From: Pleurodeles waltl
Taxonomy: Eukaryota > Chordata > Amphibia > Caudata > Salamandridae
Direction: 5' to 3'
Length of the DNA: 64,000 bases
Assembly: GCF_031143425.1 (NCBI RefSeq)
Contig: NC_090447.1
Location: forward strand, 22,355,426 to 22,419,425
This document shows, in pieces, positions 23,011-33,577 of the stretch (position 1 is the stretch's first letter; the number at the start of each line of letters is the position of its first letter). A program made the position numbers and the translations under genes. The notes under the pieces were generated by a model, which worked only from the letters and a program-made list of their open reading frames with translations, was not told the DNA's origin and made no database searches.

Positions 23011-23101
23011 TCACATTGTATTGAAGAGTATCTAATACCAGTTACTAACATTGATTAATCTACCAACAATATCAAAACCCCCTCAATATCACATTGTATA
23101 C
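23011..23101 (+). repeat. Left arm of 91-bp inverted repeat
   Basis: GTCACATTGTATTGAAGAGT opens the arm; its reverse complement is at 24501-24591 with about two mismatches. Confidence 0.93.
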
Positions 23102-24078
23102 ACAAATTCATCAGTGATCTAACCGAGTGGTTCGTGTTGAGGGTAGTTAGTTTCCGATAAACATGCGAGTACTGAGGAGGTCCAAGGGTTGTACTTTTTG
23201 CCGGGTAGAGATGTTTAAATGTTATTTCATTTTGGGTGCGGGTATAGATGTTGTAGTCCAACGAGTCCTCTTTCTACTGCTCTGATTTAGTTGGTAAATA
23301 GGAGTCCTTCGGGCGCGGTACTGACAGCGTACTCACGTCTGACCGAGTGAAGCTGAATTCGAGAGCTCAACTGCCGGCTTTTTGCGATGCCGGGATATCG
23401 TTTAAGGAGGTAAACATTCAAATTAAAGGACCCATTAATTTGTACGTTTTGCAACCTTATGGAGCTCGTAGGCCTTTACATGGCACACGTTCCACTCCGT
23501 CTGCACGATATCTAGTATCGCTAATACTTATGGATTCTCTGTATTTTATCATTTAGCGGTTAACTTCAAGTGAAAGGATCATTTTTCCCTGAGTTATTAT
23601 TGGTCTTCTTATTCAGGTGGGTTTTCATCTGACGAAGCGATTAATTTTCAGGTACTCAACACTTATGCCTAATTTAACCAGCACTTGGATTCATGATGGT
23701 TAGGGGGGTTTGATGGATTCTGTACACTATGTGACATTAAAAGTGGCCGTCTATATCACGTACTAACAAATAATTCTTATTCACATTAGAATTTGTCAGG
23801 CTACCATTACATTGCTCAATATAGCCTCAGTAATTTAAGATTCATATTGGCTCTTGGTGTTTTATTTTCGGTGGGACATGGATGTGTGTTTATAGAGCTC
23901 ACAATGGGTGTATCTTAATACTAACAACTAATTACCCTCATTTATGGATTGTAATTGGACATTGGTCAATGGAGTGGGGTTCTGTTCTTTCTATTCAACT
24001 TTTTCAAATATAGGGAATTCTAAAAATCTATTGGATCATGGTGATTATTGATTATTTAAACAATTGTGTATGATGTTT

Positions 24079-24118
24079 CAGCCCTGATGAAGTCATTAGA
24101 CGAAGCACGTGTTGGCTG
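24079..24118 (+). ncRNA. Hammerhead ribozyme-like motif (type I, short stem III)
   Basis: Reading in order: stem I strand CAGCC, core CTGATGA, stem II GTC-ATTA-GAC, core GAA, a very short stem III GC-ACGT-GT, a T at the expected cleavage position, and the stem I return strand GGCTG. Both helices pair as written. The base after GAA is G where the consensus has A, giving a G-U pair that could weaken cleavage. Short-stem-III hammerheads are known from retroelements including Penelope-like elements, where they process multimeric RNA. Activity is not established. Confidence 0.65.
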
Positions 24119-24231
24119 TGAGATCGTTATGGAAATCATGGACTAATAATGAATGACTAGGAGGTCAATACGGCTGTGAGTTCGATATGGAAATGATGGA
24201 CTAATAATTACGGACTAGGAGGTCAATACGG
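24116..24231 (+). repeat. 58-bp tandem duplication
   Basis: Two copies start CTGTGAGATCGTTATGGAAA and CTGTGAGTTCGATATGGAAA and both end AGGAGGTCAATACGG. They begin at the 3' strand of hammerhead stem I. Confidence 0.9.
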
Positions 24232-24500
24232 AACTGCCTTTCAGAACAATACATGAAGAATGGACATATAATTATTGATTTGGAGTATGGGACGATACGA
24301 AATTCATGAGTGGAGATATGATGTGATATAGATTCAAAATAAAATCATGGATTAATGCATCGGATCTAATTCTGATTAATATTCTATTGTGAGGGGAGTA
24401 CGTGACAAGGAATCAAGATATTAACAAGACGTTAAGAATCTATGCAGTCAATCACATGAATGTTAACGCCGTTCTTCGGTTAGATCACTGCTGAATTTGT

Positions 24501-24591
24501 GTATAAAATGTGATATTGAGGGGGTTTTGATATTGGTGGTAGATTAATCAATGTTAGTAACTGGTATTAGATACTCTTCAATACAATGTGA
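24501..24591 (-). repeat. Right arm of 91-bp inverted repeat
   Basis: This arm is the reverse complement of 23011-23101, ending ATACTCTTCAATACAATGTG then AC. Confidence 0.93.
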
Positions 24592-24693
24592 CTGTAGTGC
24601 ACCGTTGTAGATTAATGTGTTAATTTAATATAATCCTAAATACTTTGTGCGCCACCTCTTCCTTTATTAGACACCCCCTCCTGTTAGTAGTTA

Positions 24694-25736
24694 CAGAGTA
24701 AAACATGGGACAGACTTGTTCCACATTTTCACTGGCCCCATATGTCAGAAGACACAAAGGAGTTTTGTCACTCCTGTGTCACCTGCCAAGCCAGTGGCAA
24801 GACTGGTGGCACCCTAAAGGCCCCTTAATGCCACTTCCAGTGGTTGGGGTGCCTTTCGAAAGGGTAGGGGTTGATATTGTTGCCCCCCTTGACCCTCCAA
24901 CAGCTTCTGGCAATAGGTTTATCCTTGTGGTGGTGGACCATGCCACTAGGTACCCAGACGCTATCCCCTCAAGGACCACTACAGCTCCTGCAGCGGCAAA
25001 GCCCTCCTAGGAATCTTTTCTAGGGTGGGCTTCCTAAGGAAGTGGTGTCAGACAGAGGTAGTAACTTCATGTCTGCATACCTAAAAGCAATGTGGAAGGA
25101 GTGTGGTGTTACCTACAAGTTCACTACCCCTTATCATCCACAAACGAATGGACTGGTTGAGAGGTTTAATAAAAATCTCAAAGGTATGATCATGGGACTC
25201 TCTGAAAAACTGAGAAGGAGATGGGATGTCCTATTACCAACCCTCCTTTTCGCCTACAGGGATGTACCCCAAAAAGGAGAGGGCTACAGCCCCTTTGAAC
25301 TCCTATTTGGTCATCCTGTTAGGGGTCCCCTGTCTCTTGTTAAGGAGTGTTGGAAACAACCTTTAAAAGCTTCAAAACAAGGCATTGTGGACTATGTACT
25401 TGGCCTAAGATCCAGAATGTGTGAGTACATGAAAATGTCCAGCAAAAACCTTCAGGCCAGCCAAGAGCTACAAAAGCAATGGTTTGACCAGAAGGCTGTC
25501 CTGACAGAGTACCACCCAGGACAGAAGGTGTGGGTAATGGAGCCTGTGGCCACAAGAGCACTCCAGGACTAATAGAATGGACATCATCTAATTGTAAAGA
25601 AAAAAGGTGAGGTCACCTACCTACTAGACCTGGGCACTGCCAGAAGTCCCCTTAGGGTGCTTAATGTCAATCACCTAAAGCCTTACTATGACAGGGCTGG
25701 CTTAACCCTGCTCATGGCTACAGATGAGGGACAGGA
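24694..25736 (+). pseudogene. Gmr1-like integrase core, interrupted copy
   Basis: The integrase continues after the 1.7-kb insertion. The zinc-finger half reads FCHSCVTCQASG in one frame, and after a frameshift the core gives FERVGVDIVAPL (first Asp), VVSDRGSNFMSAYLK (second Asp) and TNGLVERFNKNLKG (Glu), so the DDE triad is visible. The C-terminal part carries HPGQKVWVMEPVA and VNHLKPYYDRA. The element then jumps into the LTR start at about 25737, deleting reverse transcriptase and RNase H. A stop (TAA) lies at 25570. Confidence 0.85.
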
Positions 25737-28437
25737 TATAGGAAAGTACCATCTTCCTTGGCATGTTACCCCTTTTCAATATGTTTTTGCCTCTCTCACT
25801 GGGATCTTGCTGGTCAGGACCCCAGTGCTCATAATTTATGGCCTAATGTGTGTGTCTGTATAGTGCTTAACTGTGTCACTGAGGCTCTGCTAATCAGAAC
25901 CTCAGTGCTTATGCTAAATCTGCTTTTAAATTTGTCACTGTAGGCTAGTGACTTAATTTACCAATTTCAATTGTCACAGTGGACCCCCCTTATAAGTCTC
26001 CAGTATATGGTACCAGGGCATTGGGGTTCCACGAGATCCATATGGGCTGCAGCATTTCTTTTGACACCCATAGGGAGCTCAGACAAACCCTAACACAGGC
26101 CTGCAATTGCAGCCTGCGTGAAATAACGCACATGTTATTTCACAGCCATTTTCACTGCACGTAAGTAACTTATAAGTCACCTATTTGTCTAACCTTCACT
26201 TGCTGAAGGTTTGGTACAAAGTTACTAAGTGTGAGGGCACCCTTGTACTGGCAACAGTGTCCCCACATATTTCAGGGCCATTTCCTGGGACTTTGTGAGT
26301 GCGGGGACGCCATTATATGCGTGCACTACATATACGTCAATACCCATATGTAGCTTCACAATGGTAACTCCGAATGTGGCCATGTAACATGTCTAAGATC
26401 ATGGAATTGTCCACCCATTCCAAATTTGGTATTGGGGAGCCAATTCCATGAATCCTGGAGGCTCCACTGTGGACCCCCCGTACTGCCAAACCAGCTCTCT
26501 GAAGCGTGCACTGCAGCTACAGCTGCTGTCACCTCACAGACAGGGTTCTGCCCTCCTGGGATTAGGTCAGCCCAGTCCCAGGAAGGCAGAACAAAGCATT
26601 TCCTCTGAGAGCAGGGTGTTACACCCTCTCCCTTTGGAAATAGATGTTACAGGCTTGGGAGGGGTAGCCTCCCCCAGCCTCTGGGAATGCTTTGAAGGGC
26701 AAATTCTACACCGGTTCAGGGACCACTTGTTCCCTGCTCTGGTGTGAAATACTTCAGCCATCTTGGTTTTCAAAGTGTGGGGGCACTCTGGAGGGCTCTG
26801 AGTGACCAGTGTCAGCAGGTGACGTCAGAGACCCCTGCTGATAGGTCCATAACTGATAAGATAGCCAATCCCCCTCTCAGCTATTTAGGGTCTCTCCAGT
26901 GGGTTCTCTTCAGATTCGGCTTGCAAGTTTCCTTCAGGAATCCTCTGCAACAACTTCAGATTCCTCTGACCTTGGACCAACCCCAGCCTGCTCCAAGAAA
27001 TGCTGTAACTGCAACAAAGTATCTACAAGAGATACTTTTCTTCAGCAACCTCATCTCCAAGTCAGGAACTGCTACAGTTTCCACAGTGTGCACGCTCTGT
27101 GGACTTCCTGTCTTCATCCTGCACCAGAAGGGCCGAAGAAATCTCCAGTGGAGTGACGGAGTCACGCCCCTGCTCGAGCAGGCACCTTCCAAGACGATGA
27201 CCAGTACCCTTGGACTCAGAGGGTGGACATCATCGACATAGACTGTGCTGAGGTCCTGCTGATGAAATTTGGAGGAGGTAAGACATTGCCTTCCCTGAGA
27301 GTGACGGTACCCCTGTGTAATGCGTCTTCTTTACCTCCTAAGGCCTCTGTGCACTATTTGCAAAATTTCTTTAGGCACAGCCTGGCCCTGGTCCCCACCA
27401 CTCCATCCTGTGATGCTCAACTCGCTGAGTTATTCTTCAGCGGCGTGGGACCTTCTTTTGTTGTGCTGCATCAACCGCATTTTGCACCTCCTTTGTACCC
27501 AGATCCTGTGGCTTCTGGGGGTGCTGGCTGGCTTCCTGAGGGCTCTCTAAAGTGCTGAGAGCCTCCTCTTCCTCATCTATCAGAGTTGAGACCCCCATAT
27601 CCCTCCTTGGTCAATTCAGCGCCATTTTGACGCAAAATGCACTTTTGACGTAGCTAAGGCATGTTGGCGACTTCCAACACGAAATCACATCTGCAACGAT
27701 CTTCATGCCGTGGGACAGCTCTTACATCATGTGGGAACCCGGCGGCATCTTCCTAGGGTGCATTCCTGCAGTCTTCGACTAACTGGGGACTCTTCTTTGC
27801 CTCTTCTGGGTTGGCTGGGGCTCCTATCCTTCCTGAAACTTCTTTCGACTTCTGGTTTTGGTCCCCTTCCTTTGCAGGTCTTTAGGTCCAATAATCCAGC
27901 AGTTGTTCTTTGCAGACTTGGTTGGCTGCTGAAAAATCCCAATCAAGAGGTGTAGTGTTTCCTAAAGAAAATTGCAATGCTTTACTCCTGCATTTCTGGG
28001 CTCTGGGGTGGGGTAATTTACTTACCTTTACTGTATTTTTACTCTCCCAGTGATTCTGCACACACTGCTCTTGTCTGGGGGGGGGGGTGATTCTGCATTC
28101 CACTTTCTTAGTATATGGTTTGTGTTGCCCCTAGACCTATTTTCTCCCTTTGCAATCTATAGTATTTCCTATTGCTTGTATTGTTCTATGACTACTGTAT
28201 TTACTTGTCTAATTTTGTTTTGGTGTCTAGTGTATTTACTGTGTATAATACTTACCTCCAGAAGGAGTATTGTCTCCAAGATATTTTTAGTACTGCCTAA
28301 CCCAAATAAATACCTTTATTTTTGGGAACACTGAGTATTGTCTTTACTTGTGTATAAGTACTGTGTACCTATAAGTGGTATTGCAAGAGCTTTGTATGTC
28401 TCCTAGTTCAGCCTACAAACCAGGGCAGCCTCCTACA
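25737..28437 (+). mobile_element. Gmr1-like LTR, plus orientation
   Basis: The LTR begins TATAGGAAAGTACC (first bases TG changed to TA) and ends AGCCTCCTACA at 28437. It contains ATAGCCAATCC followed by CTATTTAGGGTCTCTCC at about 26865-26895, the CCAAT/TATA-like promoter pair of this LTR family. It is the downstream LTR of a copy whose upstream LTR (18851-21597) is inverted. Both outer ends therefore read the same inward, giving a 9.6-kb palindrome-like composite. Confidence 0.87.
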
Positions 28438-30615
28438 GAAGTCCTGGGGAAAGAGGGGACCAAGTCCAAGAAGCACAGCAGAGTCCAGGAAGAGCAGGAG
28501 TCCCTACCCACCAGGATGAAGGTGCAAAAAGTGAACCACCTGTGAGGAAGAAGAGTCAGCACTGCACCAACGAAGATGAAATTGTGTTCCTGGAGGATGC
28601 AGGTGATGTCCCACGCTGGAAAGAGGATTGCAGTCAGGTTTGCGACTTCGGTTTCCGGTAACAATCCTTGGCACACGCAAAATTTATAGAGAGCGTAAAG
28701 TGGAGCTGACGGGGACAAGGAAGGACGAGGTGGACTCTACCCAGGAGGAGGAGTCAGAGGGGGCCCTCAGCAAAACAGAGAGCCCACAGAAGACCAGGCA
28801 GCACCCAGAGGAATCCCACAGGATGGGGACAGGAGAGCTGCAGGAGAGGCACACGCAGTACTACAAAAGAGGCTCCCATGCCGCCAGAAAACGACTAAGG
28901 GAGCCATGGATCGCAGGGATGACTGCTGGGGGCCAGAGTTTCAAGATACACAAAGTTCTTGGAGGAAGGAGGCTAACAAGCCTTGGCAGCTGCAAATGAC
29001 ACGGTGCACTGGGGTACTGTCCTCCATGGGAATGAAAGGGCCCAAGCTGGATAGTTGGAAGAGAGGACCATCGGGACCACTTCAGTCTACCACCCGTGAT
29101 GCAGGATCCACGCAGCTTGGCAGGAGAAAGGATCCACACAGCCGGTTGTAGTCGCAGTTGGTGACTCCCTCACCCCTAGGGAGATTCCTTCTTCTTTCTG
29201 ATGCAGGCTGAAGACAGGTTGTCCTCAAAGGATTCACAACCAGGCAAATGTTGCAATTGCTGGAAGGAGCCGGAGATACAATGTTGCAGAAGGCATCTTG
29301 CTTCTATTTTGCAGCTTGTGGGGTCCTGAAGAGTCCAAATGCAGTTTCTTCAGTCAGAAGTTGAAGTGGGGTTTGCAGAAGAGTCCTACTGGAGTCTTGC
29401 AATCTGAATCTGAGGAACCACACAAAGAAGTGACCCTAAATAGCCCTGAAAGGGGATTGGCCACCTAGCTGGGTGACCACCTATCAGGAGGGGGCTTTGA
29501 CATCACCTGCTGGCACTGGCCACTCAGATGCTCCTAGAGTTCCCTGCCAACCTTGAATCCAAGATGGCAAAACCCAGGGACCCTCTGGAGGAGCTTTGAG
29601 CACCACCCCTGTGGTGGTGATTGACAGGGGCGTGGTCATTCCCCTTTCCTTTGTCCCTTTTCTTTGTCCAGTTTTGCGCCAGAGCAGGGACTCGGGGTCC
29701 CTGAACCAGTGTATACTGGTTTATGTAAGAAGGGCACCAAATGTGCCCTTCAAAGCATTTCCAGTGGCTTAGGGAGGCTACCCCTCCCAAGCCTGCAACA
29801 TCTATTCCCAAAGGGAAAGGGTGTAACACACCTCTTCCAAAAGGACATCCTTTGTTCTGCCTTCCTGGGCTCAAGCTTCTCAGCAAAAGGAGAACAGAAA
29901 CCTGTCCGGGAGGTGGCAGCAGCTAGGGTTGCCTGGAAACACTCAGAAGGCTGTAAGGACAATACTGAGGGTCCTCTAAGGTGCCCCCAGAGTGCATGAA
30001 ATCATACAGCCAATGCTTGCAAAAGCATTGGGGTATGGTTCCAACATGTTTGATGCCAAACATGCCTATGTTCGGAGTTACCATTATGTAGCTGGAGATA
30101 GGTAGTGACCTATATCCAATACACGCGTGAAATGGCATCCCAGCAATCAAGAAGTCCGAGAAAATGGGCCTGGAGTTTGGGGGGCACCTCTGCTAGTGCA
30201 GGTATGCCCTCACACATAGGTACTTTGCACCCTGCACTCTGGGCTAGAAAGCCTACCATAGGATGACTTATAAGTGACATGATGTAGTGAAAAATGGCAG
30301 TGAATAGGTGCTTGCACCTTTTCACGCAGTCTGCATTGGCAGTCATGCAGAAGCCTTTGCATAGGCTCCCTATGGGTGCCAAAATATATGCTGCAGCCCA
30401 TAGGGATCCCCTGGAACGAATATTCCCTGGGTACCTAGGTACCATATACTAAGGACTTATAATGGGGCATCAGTGTGCCAATTGGGGATGAAATACAGAG
30501 TTTTGGAAGAAAGAGAGCATAATCACTGGGGTCCTGGTTAGCAGGATCCCAGTGAACACAGTCAAGCACACTGACATCAGGCAGAAAAGGGGGTATTCAT
30601 GCCAAGAAAGGCTGT
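28438..30615 (-). mobile_element. Diverged Gmr1-like LTR fragment, reversed
   Basis: Homology to the reversed solo LTR (from about its position 12790 onward) can be followed through AACCAAGTCCAAGA-like, GGATTGGCCACC and GAGAGCATAATCACTGGGGT. Divergence is clearly higher than between the other copies. It lacks the first ~650 bp that would carry the CCTCCTACA end, because the plus LTR abuts at 28437. No coding capacity. Confidence 0.75.
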
Positions 30616-30624
30616 CCACTGGGG

Positions 30625-30702
30625 ATGATGCACAGGCGGTCTTCCGCACGGCGGTCCCTCGGCGGTCTTGCAAAAAGACCGCTGAGGTCGTAATGACCCC
30701 CC
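30625..30702. mobile_element. Harbinger-type terminal fragment
   Basis: About 78 bp with GGCGGTCTTCCGCACGGCGG and a terminus TCGTAATGACCCCCC, the right-end signature of the Harbinger elements in this window. No partner terminus is nearby, so it is a truncated end. The sequence that follows (30703-30925) is unassigned. Confidence 0.7.
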
Positions 30703-31215
30703 AGGTTCTTGTTTAGGAGTCCCAAGTCTTGATCACAATAGCATGTGCCCACGATTCCCTGCACAAGAGGGTGCACCCTCTGTTGCCTCCACAGCCATTA
30801 TGAGTGTCTGTAAACTACATGCAGCACCTTCACGCATTTTCAGGGACACCAGGGGTCAGCTCAGTGCGTGCAAATGGCCAATGTGCACATGCGCTACTTA
30901 TACCATGCAGAACTATTTGAGGATATGTAGGAAAGTACCATCTTGCCTGGCATGTTACCTCCAGTTTTACTTGTGTGTCAGTTTGTTTTTGCCTGTGTCA
31001 ATGGGATCCTGCTAGCCAGGACCCCAGTGCTCATAGTTTGTGGCCTATATGTGTTCCTTGTGTGGTGCCTAACTATATCACTAAGGCTCTTCGAACCAGA
31101 ACCTCAGTGTTCATGCTCTCTCTGCTTTTAAAATAGTCACTGCAGGCTAGTGACCATTTTCACCAGTTCTGATTGACACACTGGAACACCCTTATAATTC
31201 CCTAGTATATGGTAC

Positions 31216-32340
31216 TGTACAAGGATGGCTGAGTTATGACTCCAGACTGCAAGGTTTTGGTTTCAGTGAACTATCTTTTATTGTTCTTGAAACAGTATAA
31301 ACGATAAATATAATGGAAAGCTGTTGAGAGTAGGTAGGTTGCGATGATATCCCCTTGTTTGACACTTTATCTCGTCTTCTTAACTTCTTTCTTCCAGGAC
31401 ATCGCGGGGAGCGTGGAAAACAAAAGAGAATAGATACGGTAAGTGGGGAAGGGGTTTTGGTTCTGTTATTCTTTATCTTCTCTTTCCCTTTCTTCTTTCC
31501 TTCCTTGTCCCTATCTCTTCTTTCCGCTTTACTCTTTTATTTTCTCTCCCTGGTTCTCCCTTGCTCTTTCTCTTCTTCCGCTCTCCTGGCTGGTTCCTTT
31601 CCTGCCCTTCCCTCTTTGCTCACTGATTGGGTCTTCTTTGCTCTTGTACTCGTCTTTTCGTCTCTCTCTTTCTGTTCGTTTCTACAATAGCTTAAGTATA
31701 CGGATTTCTCGGCTGTCTTGATCCCTTTTCCTCTCTTGAGTCTGTTCTGTCCTCTTGGCGCCTTGATTTCCCTGTCTTTTCTCTATATGCCTGTGTTTAA
31801 AGGTGCTTCTTACTCCGTGTCTCTATTTCCTTACCCCTTCAAGTCAGTGCTCCCCAGGTAGTGCCCGTTTCCTTTTCCCTCCCCTCCCCACTCTTCTTCA
31901 CCTCCCACCTCCTGCTTCCCCGTTCCTTTCTTTTCCCCGCCCGCGCCTCCGTACCTGGAGTGGCCACGCTTCTCCTGAAGCGTGGCAGCTCAAGCATAGG
32001 CTCCCCGGGGCCAGCGGTCTTCGGTTATTCCACGGGACTCCTCCGCTCCCGAATGCACCGTCGTCACGCTCGTCCGGAAGGCAGTCTCCGTGGCACCTCG
32101 CTCCGCATCCTCTCGATCCGTCCAGTCTTCGGCATTCACAAGATCTGGGGTGTTCCGGCTCCAACTCACGACCTCCTCCTCGGGAAAGGGAGGAATCCCT
32201 GTTTTAACCCATGTCAGGTCCTGTGGTGGCTGCAACCGACCAATGAGAGAGTCGGTCTCACTATCAGCTTCCGGGTTAAGCGTGGCAGTGTCAGCACAAG
32301 CATGAGAAGTGTGTGGGTCGGATCGGAGCGACCCATCACA
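31216..32340. mobile_element. Solo LTR of a second family, 1.1 kb
   Basis: A 1125-bp block starts TGTACAAGG and ends CCCATCACA, with a perfect 5-bp duplication GGTAC on each side (31211-31215 and 32341-32345). The surrounding Gmr1-like LTR reads straight through when it is removed. It contains a TATAAACGATAAATATAATG box near 31297, a GGTAAGTGGG splice-donor-like site near 31439 and a strongly pyrimidine-rich tract (31450-31700). No coding region. The family is not recognised. Confidence 0.85.
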
Positions 32341-33243
32341 GGTACCTAGGTACCCAGGGTATTGGGGTTTCAGAAGATCCCTATGGGCTGCAGCATTTCT
32401 TTTGCCACCCATAGGGAGCTCAAACAATTCTTACACAGGACTGCCACTGCAGCCTGAGTGAAATAACGTCAACATTATTTCACAACCATTTTACACTGCA
32501 CTTAAGTAACTTATAAGTCACCTACATGCCTAACCCTCACATAGTGAAGATTAGGTGCAAAGTTACTAAGTGTGAGGGCACCCTGGCACTAGCCAAGGTG
32601 CCCATACATTGTTCAGGGCAAATTCCCCGGACTTTGGGAGTGCGGGGACACCATTACACATGTGCACTACATATAGGTCAATACATGTAGCTTGACAATG
32701 TAACTCGGAACATGGCCATGTAACATGCCTAAGATCATAGAATTGTCCCTCCATTCCAAATCTGGAATTGGGGAGTCAATTCCATGCATCCTAGGGACTC
32801 CACTATGGACCCCCAGTACTGCCAAACCAGCTCTCTGGGGTTTTCACTGCAGCTACCACTGCTGCCAACCCACTGACAGGCTTCTACCCTCCTGGGGCCT
32901 GGGCAGCCCAGTCCCAGGAAGGCAGAACAAAGCATTTCCTCTGAGAGCAGGGTGTTACAGACCTTTTGGAAATAGGTGTTACAGGCTGGGGAGGAGTAGC
33001 CTCCCCCAGCTTCTGGGAATGCTATCAAGGGCACAGATGGCGCCCTCCTTGCATAAACCAGTCTACACCGGTTCAGGGACCCCCTACTCCCTTGCTCTGG
33101 CTTGAAACTGGAACAAGGAAAGGGGAGTGACCACTCCCCTGTCCATCACCACCCCAGGGATTGTGCCCAGGGCTCCTCCAGTGTGTCCCAGACTTCAGCC
33201 ATATTGCTTTGCAAGGTATGGGGGCACTCTGGAGGGCTCTGAC

Positions 33244-33577
33244 TGGCCAGTGCCAGCAGGTGACATCAGACACCCATCCTGATAGGTCCATACCTGATAA
33301 GGAAACCAATCCCCCTCTCAGGGCTATTTAAGGTCTCTCCTGTGGGTTCTCTTCCGATTCTGCTTGCAAGTTTCCTTCAGTAATCCTCTGCAACAACTTC
33401 AGCATCCTCTTGGCCAGTGCCAGCAGGTGACATCAGACACCCATCCTGATAGGTCCATACCTGATAAGGAAACCAATCCTCCTCTCAGGGCTATTTAAGG
33501 TCTCTCCTGTGGGTTCTCTTTCGATTCTGCTTGCAAGTTTCCTTCAGGAATCCTCTGCAACAACTTCAGCATCCTCT
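33244..33577 (+). promoter_or_regulatory. Tandemly duplicated LTR core promoter (2 x 167 bp)
   Basis: Two adjacent copies start TGGCCAGTGCCAGCAGGTGA (33244 and 33411). Each holds AAACCAATCC and, about 20 bp on, GGGCTATTTAAGGTCTCTCC, a CCAAT/TATA-like pair, followed by the TGTGGGTTCTCTT segment that probably spans the start site. Other LTR copies in the window carry one such unit. Confidence 0.75.

Larger units (their letters stand above)
22985..24693 (+). mobile_element. 1.7-kb insertion with inverted ends and hammerhead-like motif (Penelope-like?)
   Basis: A noncoding element interrupts the integrase gene and is flanked by a perfect 14-bp duplication CAGAGTAAAACATG (22971-22984 and 24694-24707). 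Near its ends are 91-bp inverted arms (23011-23101 and 24501-24591) that differ at about two positions. It has a hammerhead ribozyme-like fold at 24079-24118 and a 58-bp tandem duplication right after it. Long target duplications, inverted terminal segments and hammerhead motifs together are known from Penelope-like elements and related retroelements. No reverse transcriptase frame is present, so this would be a nonautonomous or internally deleted copy. The family name is inference. Confidence 0.6.

Noticed and set aside
23620..23650. Second hammerhead core (CATCTGACGAAGCG)
   Set aside because: The core reads CTGACGA, not CTGATGA, and flanking stems do not pair convincingly.
24705..25010. ATG 24705 as the start of a new gene after the insertion
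   Set aside because: The sequence is the middle of integrase; the ATG lies within the 14-bp target duplication.
31355..31721. Leu/Ser/Phe-rich frames resembling a membrane protein
   Set aside because: They translate the pyrimidine-rich tract of a solo LTR; no conserved family features.
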